DNA from: Gavia stellata
Lineage: Eukaryota; Chordata; Aves; Gaviiformes; Gaviidae
Direction of reading: 5' to 3'
DNA: 64,000 nucleotides
NCBI RefSeq assembly: GCF_030936135.1
Contig: NC_082599.1
Coordinates: 10,185,472 to 10,249,471 of the forward strand
Shown here: piece by piece, positions 35,624-47,600 of the stretch
Numbering within the stretch: position 1 is the first letter of the stretch
How the letters are laid out: the number at the start of each line of letters is the position of its first letter
Notes under the pieces: model-generated
Seen by the model: the letters and a program-made list of their open reading frames with translations, nothing else
Database searches by the model: none
Told to the model about the DNA's origin: nothing
Position numbers and translations under genes: made by a program

Positions 35624-38600
35624 GTAGGGTGTTCGCCTCAGATAATGCAAACCTGCTTCTCAAAGTACGTGCCACAACCTGAACGTAAAGCAGAGTTTAC
35701 ATGACCTTTGTAAAGCACAGGTGTCTGCTGTCTAGTCAGGCCGTGCAGAGTGGTGTCGTGGCTCAGAACAGCACTGGGCCCAGCAACAGTGTTGACTTCG
35801 GAGGCCTGCCAAGGCCTGCGGACAACTGTTGGGTGTGGAGGGTAGAGCTCCCCCAGGTCAGGATGCTGGCAGATAATACCCTAAAGCACAAGGCCACTGG
35901 CCTTGTCTTATGTATGAATTAGCAAATAAAAGGAACAAAGCAGTGGCACTACCCAGGCTTTAGAGTTTAAGAACATGATGAAGCACTTCTGCTAAGAGCA
36001 AAGAGAGCTTATGTTAAAATTAGTATCTGTTGCAAACTGAACTGTTACTTCTGGATGATCCCAGAGGTTCTGCCTGCTTTAGGTCTTGTAGCAGGGATGG
36101 AAGAGAGGAGGCCAAACAGGTCATTTAGCCCGCATGGCACTAACTTAAACTGTTAGTACATCTGCGGCTGATAAAACCTGGATAAAACCAAGAGCTAAGA
36201 TGTCAGGTTTTAATAACCATAACTCAAAGAAAATCCCATTTAAAGGGAAGAGGTTTTTTGCTACTGTCAAGTTGGTCGTAAGCAGTAACTTGTTGCATGC
36301 TTCTTTTCTGTATGAAGTTGTTCCTTTGACATTAGTTATTAGATGGTAAAATATATACTTAACTAAAATTTTGGTATATTAATCTTAAATAGAAATATAT
36401 ATTTGTGCTGAAATATTTAAAATACTAGTTTCATTTCGTATCTTATTTTATTGTTTTTCTGGCAAGAGTTGTAATCACAGTGCTACGAAGTATGTTCCCC
36501 CTCAAGTAAGGAAAGCTCAGGAGACACTAGATGACAAGAAAAGAGAAGAATTGGGAAGACTGAAGAAAATGGTGAATGGTCTCATTAATAGGTAATGTAA
36601 TAAGGAAAGTCATTAATCTTTCTGGTTCGATGTGACAGTGCTCATCGTTCAAAAAAAAGTGGCAAGGATGTGACTTTTCTCTTCACAAACTGATTTTAAG
36701 TTGGCAATCATGTCTGCTATCCTTAATAATAATTATCTTTGTTGATATAAATTCTTCAAAGTTGGTCATTATAGAAGTTGAAAAATCTAGAAAATAAATT
36801 TAAAATTGGGCTGAATTCCACACAGCAGGTGCCTGCAAGTGCTAGGTATAATTCACGAAGTGTCAGTTGGAGTATGCCTCTAAAAAAACCTCATAGTGTG
36901 AGTTATAACACCCCACAAAAAAGCATGATTTTCTTTTTTTAATTAAATAAGTTTAAAATTCTCCAACACTACAACTGAAGTGGAGCAACACTTTGTAGCT
37001 TAAAGTACTGAAGAACAGAAAATGTAATTAGCAGTTCACACATTTTGATTTTAGAGTACTTTTGAAATAAGAAATCTGTTGGCATTTTCTTTCATCCATG
37101 TTACCTGTAAAATGCAGACCACAGGATGCAGTTTGTTCAGTCATTTAGAATTTTATATACCTTATATGTTAGAAAAGTATGAAGTATTTTCATACTTAAT
37201 TTCTCCAAAGATTTTGATGTGCCTTAGTTACAACTGCTAAGAACAATGTCCGTTTTCTTAATAAGTTTGTTCAGTGTGACAGTAAGTGCATTGACAGTGC
37301 TTTGTAAATACTGCTGCTAATCTGTTTTTATATGTAAATATTTTTTAAAAAACACTAGAATTAAACTTTTTTTTTTTTTTTTTAGTGAACACAGCAAAAT
37401 ACAAAAGGTCCCTTCCAGTCATCTTTTCAATCTTTCTTCTTAAGCCAAGCTAGTTTCTCTAAAAAGAATAGGTTGCTTATTGGGTAAACTGGTAATTGTG
37501 GAACCATGTAAAGAGAAGAAAAAGTGAACACTGGATTTTGTTTCTCAATAGGTTGAGTGAACCAAATTTGTCCTCCATTAGCGGACAGATGGAAGAGCTC
37601 TACATGGCCAACAGCAGAAAGGACATGAATGAAACTCTGACAGATATTCTCATGAATGCTTGTGTTACTGCAGTTGCCATGCCTGCAAGATTGATGATGG
37701 AGCATGTCCTTTTGGTCAGCATTCTTCATCATAATGTAGGAATTGAGGTAATTCTTGTGGTTGGGACTAATTTTGTTTAATAATGCATATTGTAGAGTGT
37801 TTTCCTTGGTATTTTGTTTGAATTACCTTTTAACTTTTTTGCCTCACTAAAAAGCATCTGTAGTTGAATTTCATCAGTATTTGTAGCTTATTTGCTGTAT
37901 GTCCACAAGTGAAGGGGACCAAGTCTGTTGTTTTATCTGATTAATTTATTTCCTTCATGAGTTACCACTGGTCAGTTACAAAAACATCAGTATTTTCATC
38001 AAAAATCTTTTGGCATCCATAAAACTGACTTTTTTAAGCTTCAAGTTTTCTCCTCTTCAATTACACTAATTCATTTCTGTTCTCTTGGGTATATCAGGGT
38101 ATTGTTCTTGAACAACGTGTATCCAGATAAGGAGAGCGCTGCAGTTACAGAAATCCTTTCACATCAGTGGAAAAAGTCCTTTTTTAAGCCCAATCATGCA
38201 AATTATCAGTGGAATTAACTAGGTATATCAATGACTCCAGAATATCAAAAACTTCAAAAAGCATGGCAAATTTTTTGGAGAGGTTTTTTGTGTTTCGAAT
38301 GACTGAGATAAATACCTCTCCTACTGTTAAGAAGCTGAAACTACTGATGTCAAAGGCAAGATTTTAGCTAAGTTCAGTGAAATGTCTCTCAGGAAACTGA
38401 AGTGTTTCAGCACCATGTTCCTATCAAGTTACATTTTCTTTCTACATCTCGATGCAAAAGATGTATGCAAGTTCTTCAGTTTGTCATATAGTGACCTGAA
38501 TGGTGTCTCTGAAACCGTATTAAATATCGGATGGATGCACTTACAGCAGTTTTCTCCATGCAGCCTTGCCATAGAACTTGGTTTTGTTCCTCTTTGCTGC

Positions 38601-41600
38601 TTGAAAAGCAGTTCTGACTGCAAATACAACGTAATATTACAATGCTGTTTTAAGAAGAGAAACACAATTTTTTTAGAAGTTGAAACTTTGCAAAATACCT
38701 AGTAATAGGTTTTAGATACAGATATACTAATAGGTATTAGAAATCGATAGATGGTATCTAGACTCTATTCTGTACTACTGACTCTTACATAGCATCTTTG
38801 AATCTAAGACTGTATTATTTAAGGATATCGTAAAGCCCCATTATTATTTTTTCTTTAAAATAAATGTAGAATATGCATTACAGGAAAGTGATAGCACAGC
38901 TGCATTTAAGATTAGTTTGAGCAATGCATAAGTTGGGATTCCAATTGCTGTGTTTATACATTTGTGCAGTATCATCATTGCATAGTTAAGGCTGGTCAAG
39001 GCTTGTAGTGCAAATCAGTACTGCTACTGGGACTTCTGGTTTTCATAAGAACAATCAGCAAACATTAGCACTGTAATAAGGGGCGGGGGGGGTGTCTCAT
39101 TTAGCAGTAACGTGTTTATTACCTACCTATATTTTGGTATGATTTCTAATTCCAGTCTTTAGCATCAGTTCTCTCTTCACTAATATAGAGATTCCAAAAT
39201 TCCTTTTCTCAACTGTACCACTGACAAATGGCTAAGATTTATCCCCACTTCAAAATAAACCTAAGCTCATGCTCAGCAACTGTGAAACCTTGGTGTGTTG
39301 GGAGTTGTTCTACAATATTATTTTTTACTTTCCTCTTAAGTATTTTGTTCTGGAATGCTGAACTCTGGGATGCATTCAGTTTTTGACATGCAGCTTTTCC
39401 TGAATGAATGACTAGCAGTAGCAGCATGCTAGCCTGACAGCTGGGAAGATGCTAATACATGTCCATGAAAATTGTGTAAACAAATAAATTCTGATGTATG
39501 TATAGTGTAAGTTCATAACATTTGCTTTTTTTGCACAGACTTTAAAAGGCAACTGGATGGCTTATGTGAGGTGTAAATAATATATACTTTAAGAAAATGT
39601 CGCACCACTCTAGATATTCATATATGTAAATGTAGAACATCCATATTGGTTGAGAGGAGCAACAATATTTCTTTAAAATTAATGGTGGCAATGCCCCAAA
39701 AATGAATGTTTTATAGATGTCTGTAAAATCTATTTATGGTTAACTGCTGGATTTTTTTTTTTTTTTTCTCCCCTCCCCTTAATGGAACTATTGCCAGGTT
39801 GGTGCTCACTTTCTGGAAGCCGTGGTGAAGAAATTTGATGAACTCTGCAAAGGTGATGCTGAAGGGAAAGAATGTGAAAATCTGCTTGCCTTGATTGCTC
39901 ATCTGTATAACTTCCATGTGGTTCATTCCTTGCTGATCTTTGATATTCTGAAAAAGCTTGTTAGCACTTTTGCTGAAAAAGAGATTGAGTTGATTTTGTT
40001 TCTTCTGAAAAACGTGGGCTTTTCCTTAAGAAAAGATGATGCGTTGGCTTTGAAGGAACTGATCACTGAAGCCCAGAGGAAAGCAAACACAGCAGAGAAG
40101 AAACTCCAGGATCAGACTAGGGTATGTGTGTATGTTTTAAAGATTTTCTGTTCTGAATAGACTTTAATAAGCACTTGGATACATGTGTTAATTTACCAAA
40201 ATGTTTTCTGCTACACTCTATTTAGATTCTAAGTTAACATTAGTTTTCAGTTGTCATATTCAGTTATTTGCATTCTTCTTGTCTGGTTTTCTCCATTAGT
40301 TCTTAGCACACAGACACAAAAATGTTTGTAATGGTTGAGACTAGGATTGTTTTGTGTTTTATGCAGTGGACAGTGCTTCCATTTTGTGGTACTTCATACA
40401 CTTCAAAAAATGGTCACTGAGGCAAGGTATTTAGCAGATTAAGCTTTGAACTGAAGCTTGAACACAAGTGAATATAATAGGAGTTAAACATTCCTCTCTG
40501 TATTTGTATTCATGTAATCTAAATTTTGATTTGTATTTTCAGCTGAGCTGCTTATTCTCCCAGGATAGTAATTACTTTAGTAAAGAGTGTACTTTGAAAA
40601 GAAACTCACAGCACATAACAATAGAAATAATTCTTTTCCCAATAGGTTCGTTTTATGCTAGAGACTATGTTGGCATTAAGGAATAATGATATGCGTAAGA
40701 TTCCTGGTTATGATCCTGAACCAGTTGAAAAACTCCGCAAATTGCAAAGAACACTGGTGAGAAATTTCATGACATATGTACTTCAGCTGTTCTTAAATCA
40801 GCCGTAATTCTTTGTATTGTGCATTGGCTTGATGGGCTATAGTATTTTTTATTTTGTTTAACAGTCTGAAACGCTCGTGGACAAAAACCACTTCTTAGAT
40901 CGTTAAGTATTATCCTCTATGTCCCAGTTTAGTCAGCAGTCAACCAGCCTTCTGCAGAACAGTTTGAGAAAGAACATAATGCTTAGCCAAAGACTTTGCT
41001 TCAGAGTCCTATACTTGAAAAAAAGATTGTGGGATGTTTAATGATTGTGTAGAAGAAATGAGTCATTATGACAAGTTCTTTTTTTCCATAGATTTTGGAT
41101 GCAGGCACCCGTTCCTAACTTCACCAGAATTATTTTGGAAGTCTAACACTTCTGAAAACCTAGATATTTTTTCTTTCTTGTTTTTTTTGGCGGACAGAGG
41201 GCAGTTTGTCTAGAACAACCCAGTATAAAATGCAGGAAAGTAATTGTCTTTTTGGATTGAGGACTAATTTATTTTCACAGGACTTGAATCTGGTTTTAGA
41301 GTCCCTGTATCTCCAACCTGAAAATTACACTACTTGTCTACAACACCTAGAGCATCTTATTTTTCAGGAATTTGTAAGTGCAGAATGTGCACATCAGTGA
41401 TAATAGGCCAGGCAAAAATAAGCTAGGTAACCTAGTTCTGTGGAATTTCCTCTCTTAAATTTTTACAGTCCTCGATTAGTATGCTTCTGGCCTCTTTTGT
41501 TGAAATTTCTTATTTTGTTCGAAGAGTTTTAGCTTTTTGTTGTTTGAATTGTACAAAACTTAAGGCAGTTTGTCATGTCACATTATTTGATAACGAGCGT

Positions 41601-44600
41601 TCTAAAGGAAAATCGTGACCAGATTTTAAGATGCTGCAACTGATTTTCAATGTCAGCATTAAGTCTGAATTCTAGTCAAGTTTTATGATTGGAAGATGGC
41701 TACTTTTTAATTTATTATCTCTTTTTTTAAAATAAAAAAAAAATCAAGAGCTTCTAAATACAGATTTCAGCAACTTCTTATATTTGAGAAATTACAGCAT
41801 ATGGGGAACTTATAAATTCCTTTCAGGTTGCTGACTGAAACTAGGGGTTTTGGGAGGGAAACGTGTGATGACCTTTATCGAGATTAAGCTATTTGTTTTA
41901 AAGTGATTTTAAGTAATTAAAGTATTTGTGGGGTTTTGGGTTTGTGTTTTCTTGTGGTTTTGGTTTGGGTTTTTTTGGTTTGGTTTTTTTTTTTTTTTAA
42001 ACAAGGCTTAAAATAAAAGCTTGTGGGTTTTTTGTATTTTGTTATTCAAGGTTCACAGCAGTGGTTCTGGAAAAGAAACTCAGCTCCGTGTTTCCCTGGA
42101 ATCTCTCCTCAGTGCTGATCAGGTTGGTCGCTGGTGGATCGTAGGGTCGTCCTGGAGTGGAGCACCAATGATCAATGATACAAACAGCAAGACTCAGCAA
42201 AAACTGCATATAGGAAAGGTAAATCCAAGCAGTGCTAGCTGTAAGTCTTAAGTATTTGTGATCTTTTGAGTATTCCTCATACAGGTGAATAAGTTTCAGA
42301 GCCCACCAATAAAACCTTCACAGACTTTTGTAAGACTAACCTGTAAATTCTGCTCTTACATTTTCCAAAATGTGGTACTCATGTCCTTCATAAGAACTGT
42401 TACTACAAATATTATGGTATAGCTTGTTTTGCAATTCCACAGGATAAGAAAAAGGTAACTTGTTACTTACGTGGAAGAAAAGATTTGACCTAAAGTGGGT
42501 TTGCTAATATGAATTCTGACAGGTAGTGTTGTCTGTCCATGGATGGCATATATCTAAGCTGATTCTAAAAGTAGTGTGGTGAGATGGTCGTGGTGACTTG
42601 CATTAGAGAAGCACGTCTTAAAAATAATTGGCACAATTAAAATACATTAAAATATATTTCCCTAGTTGAAAAAGCTCTTGATGATGCCTTTGCCTCTGGA
42701 CGAAAGCTCAGGACCTTTGGACTGATGCTTCATAGTTTACTGGAGATCTTCATTAGTGGTCTTATTAGAGGCTGCACAGAAATAGTTTTATTAAAGCAAG
42801 CATAAATAAAATAGCTTTTTTTTTTCCTCAGGTGAGTTCAAAGATAATGGAGCTTGCTCGTAAGCAGAGAATGAACACCGATATCAGGAGGAGTATTTTT
42901 TGTGTCTTGATGACAAGTGAAGACTTCCTGGATGCCTTTGAAAAGCTTCTCAAGTAAGTACAGGCTAGCACAGAATACAGCGCAGAACTAAAAATAACAC
43001 TAGCTGGATTGGAAAAATAACATTGCAGGTCTGGGCTTAAGAGTGTTTAGTTGCTAATACAATTAAAGAAGTGCATAGCTAAGGATCTGCGTAGGGTAAA
43101 AGGGTAGGAGGGGGACCAAAACCCTGGTGTAAGGAATAGTAGGGGGCAGGCAGAACTGACTGGCAGTCAGAGGAAAGGACCCTTGTTATTGTCACACATG
43201 TCTATAACTGTGATTTATACCATCTTTTGACTTAAGAAGCCTGTATCTTTTTGCATTGAAGATGTACGTCCTGGTCTAGTCTAGTGGATGGTAGTCTGTT
43301 GCAGGCTTGCTTCTTTACAGAGGCAGAACAGAAGCCCCTTTAGAACATCTCTTGGTTTTGTTGCTGAATTTCCATACTACTGCCACTTCCTTTACTTTTT
43401 GCCACCTTGTTAAGCCATCTTGTAGGACTCTGTCCATACTTGCATGACCTGGTAGTGTTCTAGCACCTCCACTTCCCTTGTGCAGAATTTATTAGCTTTG
43501 GATTTGCTCCAGGCTCACATTTCATGTTAAGACCAGTTTCCTTACCACTTGGCAAACAGCTCTTTAGAAGATGATGTGATCAGGGAAAAGCTTAAACTAA
43601 GCTATTCTTTGTGTTTGTCAGAATATTAATTGTAAGTCTATAGTAACTGGGAGGGGAGAAATCAGGTCTGAACTTTTCTATTGCAGCCTTGTAATTCAAG
43701 GGAATTGTCTTACCAGGATGGCATGCAATTATTTAATTTGCTAACCAAACCAAAGCAGACTTTGTAATAAAGTCAACTAATATTTGATTAAATGCCACTT
43801 CTGCAAAACACAGCTTGGATTTAAGACTGTGATGGAGTCATTCCAATATCTTAATATGGCCTGTTCAATTAAAAGAAATTAGCTGCTGCTGCTGCAGTTC
43901 TTGCCAAGACCTGGTAGTTCAATTTGCAGATTGATCCTTGACTCTCATCCATGCTATTTAAACTAGTATACAAATCTGTATACATACAGGCATGGCCGAA
44001 GAACTCTGTCTGCAGATTGCCTGGGTGTGTTGGTACTGATTTTTATACAGCAGACTCAAAGAGAGGGGAATTCTCATATCTGCCCACATCTGGCAGAGTA
44101 TAATGGAAAGTACACAGACTTTTCAGTGAAGGAATTAACTTTAATGTGAACATGCGTTCCAGAGTGTATGGGAATTTATATTCATATGTTCGATGTCGGT
44201 CTCATGAGGAAGAGCCTGAGAAATACATAAAGAAATATTTTAACTGTGCTTGTTGATTCATCTGCTGCTAGATCTCTGGCAGAGTTGAGGTGTGGTTAAA
44301 TGGTAATTTAAACCATTTTAAATCCATGCTGCTATAGTTCTGCTTGTCTTTCTCCTCCTTACATCAAAAGAAAGTAATTAGTTTGAAGCCAGAACAGCTC
44401 CCTGAAGTAGCTCAGCTTGTGATTGCAGAAGTGTCAATGTAAAGGGAGGACTGGGAACATCACTGGAGACACAGAAGAGAGTGAGGCTTGATCTGTTCCA
44501 TTAGCTGAAAGGCTGCACCTCCTTCGCAAACCACAGATTCACACATGAGGGGGAATGAATGCTTCTTAAGTTTGATGAAGAGGCAATTTTCTAAGCTGTT

Positions 44601-47600
44601 TCATAGAGATGAAGAATTTGAGAAACTTTTACATCTCACAAAAAAATGAAACTTGTAAAAGTCTTAGATATCCTATTGTAGTCTGGTGTGTAATTCAGGA
44701 TAGTGAGTATGTGACTTTAGCTACTAAAATAATTTGAACTGACTTTTAAAAGGTGGGTTTGAGTATTGCTATTTTTGATCTAAAGGCAATGATAATCTTG
44801 GGCTTCAGCTGATGATAACTAGCCTACTTAGAGGCAGGCTTCTCCTGGTGATAATCTGCATCAGAGGCAATTATCTCATATACAGGAGGAAATTCTTAAA
44901 GTGATCGAGATGTACAAGTCCACGCGAATATTCTAACTCATGAATGATTTAATAGGTGAGGTGGTTGCATATTCTTTATCTAAGATTATCATGATTATGA
45001 AATCTGCACAGGTTTATGGTGAAGCTCAGCAGTGAAAGACAATCCTGACTCTTAAGATGTTTAGGAATGCTAGGTCTGAAAAGAGAAAATACCACTAGGT
45101 TTGCAAAGAAGTGAAGGTAAGAACAAAATTGAACATCAAAGTGCTGATTTACTTGGTTACAACCATCTGGCAACATGAATATTTCATAAAAAAGCAGGTC
45201 ATGATAGAAGTGATGATGAACAAGGAAAAGGAGAGTGTGCCACATTAGTGATTGCAGTGTAACTTCACAAGTCATCTATTAAATGCATGTCCGGTGGCTG
45301 AAAACCTGTGTATTTTTGAAAAAAACCTTTTTGTTGCTCTGTAATAAAATCAGATGGAACTTGGCTGATGGGAGAGCAAGCAAATTATATCACAGACACG
45401 GCACTTGCAGTGCTGGTCTCTTCTGGAGAAGCAGACTTCTAAGTTTTCACCGTTCATTAACGATCAGCCTAGAAATCGTCCCAGATCTTCATATTGTAAA
45501 ACCTGAAATTCTGGGGGGCTTTGGCTGAAAGGCAGTATTTTCTCTGTTAATCTGGTATGTGTCTGTGATCAAATGCAATGGCAGATGTCTGGAGGTGTAT
45601 GCAAAGGAGGGATATTAGACTCAAGCAATGACAAACTCTACCCTACAGACTGTAGAGCAAGTTCCAGTGGAGTCAAACTTAGTTAGAAAATACACTTGAG
45701 TTATACTAATGCCATATGAAACTTGAGCTTGAAGCAATGAAAAGAATTTTGTTTGACATTTTTCAGATTATAATACGAAGCATTTTTCATTTTAATTGGT
45801 TTTAATGCTGCCAAGCATTTGACAGTCCTGGAAGCTAAATCATATTATTCACAGAACAGGTGCATTGTGAGTTAGTTACCATTCCCTGCCAAAGTGTCTC
45901 AGCCCTCTTTTAGACTGGTCAGCTGTTCAAGTGGGAAGGCTGTTCAGTCCTTGGCCTTTATGCTGAGGCAGGCAACATAAGTACTCATTGATACTGACTG
46001 TTTTCTTCAGGCTTTTTTTTATATTTTTAAGGTGGTTTGAAATCACCGACTGCATCCTTTTCGGCTACTGTCAAACAATAATGAATTTCAAGTATTACGT
46101 AGCATGGAGTTGACCTAGAGATTAAAAGATTCATATCACCAAGTAGGAAAAACATCTTAAAATACTTTCTTATCCCTAGTAAGTAGCACAGAAGTGAAAA
46201 GCCCTGGACGTGTTTCTCTAAATAGGCTTATACTGATCCAAAGGCTGTTTTTCCTCCTATGACCATAGGTACAAGTGTGAGATAACCACAACAGGGTCCT
46301 GCAGTTCTTGTTTCACTATTTAACCTTTGTATTGGTACACCATGCAGCAGTGCTTGCTGCAGTACTACTGCTGCATTCAAAGGCACAAGACTCCCTGATG
46401 ACAGGGCCCTGTCCTCTGTTTTTCTTCATGGAGAGCTACAGACATGGAGTGGGCTGCCTTTCCTTCCCCAGGGGTAATTGTACTTGTATCATTCCACTTC
46501 TGTCTGTTGAGATCTTGCTTTTGCAGCCACTACTTTAACACTGATAATACTGTAGCATTTCCATATTGCCATACCAGGATACTGATTTAGCCTGCAGTCT
46601 TATGGTTTGAGTCCATTCAGTGTTTTAAAGACTTTGTAGGAACTTTCTAACAAGTAAAATTTAATGTGGTGGTTGGAGGGGTTTTTTTAAGTATTACTCT
46701 CGGATGTTGACTGTAGCTCTTACTTTGTGGCAGTAATTTTTTCCTTACTAAACGATTCTCATTCTCTTGCTAAATTTTAGGCTTGGACTGAAAGATCAGC
46801 AGGAGAGAGAAATCGTTCATGTTGTTCTTTACTGCTGCTTACAAGAGAAGACATATAATGCCTTCTATGCATTTTTGGCTAACAAGTTTTGTGAATATGA
46901 AAGACGATTCCAGGTGAAGAAAAATCTGTTTCTGTTTTGGTTTAGTGTCATTATTGTGGTTAGGAAGACAGTTATTAAATACCCAAGAACGGATGCATGC
47001 CTGTTAAGATCTTAATCCTGAGGAAAAATTCTGCTGGTATAGCTATGCATTCAGTAAGACATACTCATGGTCAGATTTGAATAGGCAATAACTATTGCAG
47101 AAGGTTTGCTTTCCTCTGTTTTATGCATTTTAAAAGAATTGAGCAGTCTGATCAAGCATCTCTTAATTAACAGAGGGCTCATAAAGAGTAGAAGATCAAA
47201 ACGTTTTGTTATGTTTTTACTCATTTAAACAGTCACTTGATTTGCAGGGTTTTTTTTTTTCCTTTGGCACCTAGGTGACATTTCAGTTTAGTATTTGGGA
47301 CAAAATCAGAGACTTAGAAAACCTGTCAGCCACTGCCATCTCCAACTTGGTTTCACTGTTGGCTCACTTACTAAGGACAAAATCATTGCCACTTTCAGTT
47401 CTCAAGGTTCGTGTGTTTTCTTTTCAAAATACTTCTGTGTTTTCCTTGCATTTGCTAGTTCTATGGAAAATGTATTTTCTGTTACCTGACTGATACTTTA
47501 GCTCTTTATGGTCATAAGCTAAGACAAAACTTGTTCTAAAATTACCAAATTAATCCCATTGATTATGGTAATGCTGTCATTTGGGGAAAAGGGAACCTGT

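Larger units (their letters stand above)
34480..35640. promoter_or_regulatory. NOM1: CpG island and promoter of NOM1
   Basis: Extreme GC and CpG density begins shortly before the NOM1 start and covers all of exon 1. Two YY1-type motifs are visible: GAGATGGCGGCG at 34597-34608 and AAGATGGCGGC at 34641-34651. The second overlaps the start codon. YY1 sites at and just downstream of start sites are typical of ribosome-biogenesis and other housekeeping genes, so transcription may start close to 34.55-34.64 kb with a short 5' UTR. Confidence 0.8.

Noticed and set aside
44800-44890. TGATGA-type boxes in NOM1 intron 7, considered as a box C/D snoRNA
   Set aside because: No properly placed D box with terminal stem pairing.
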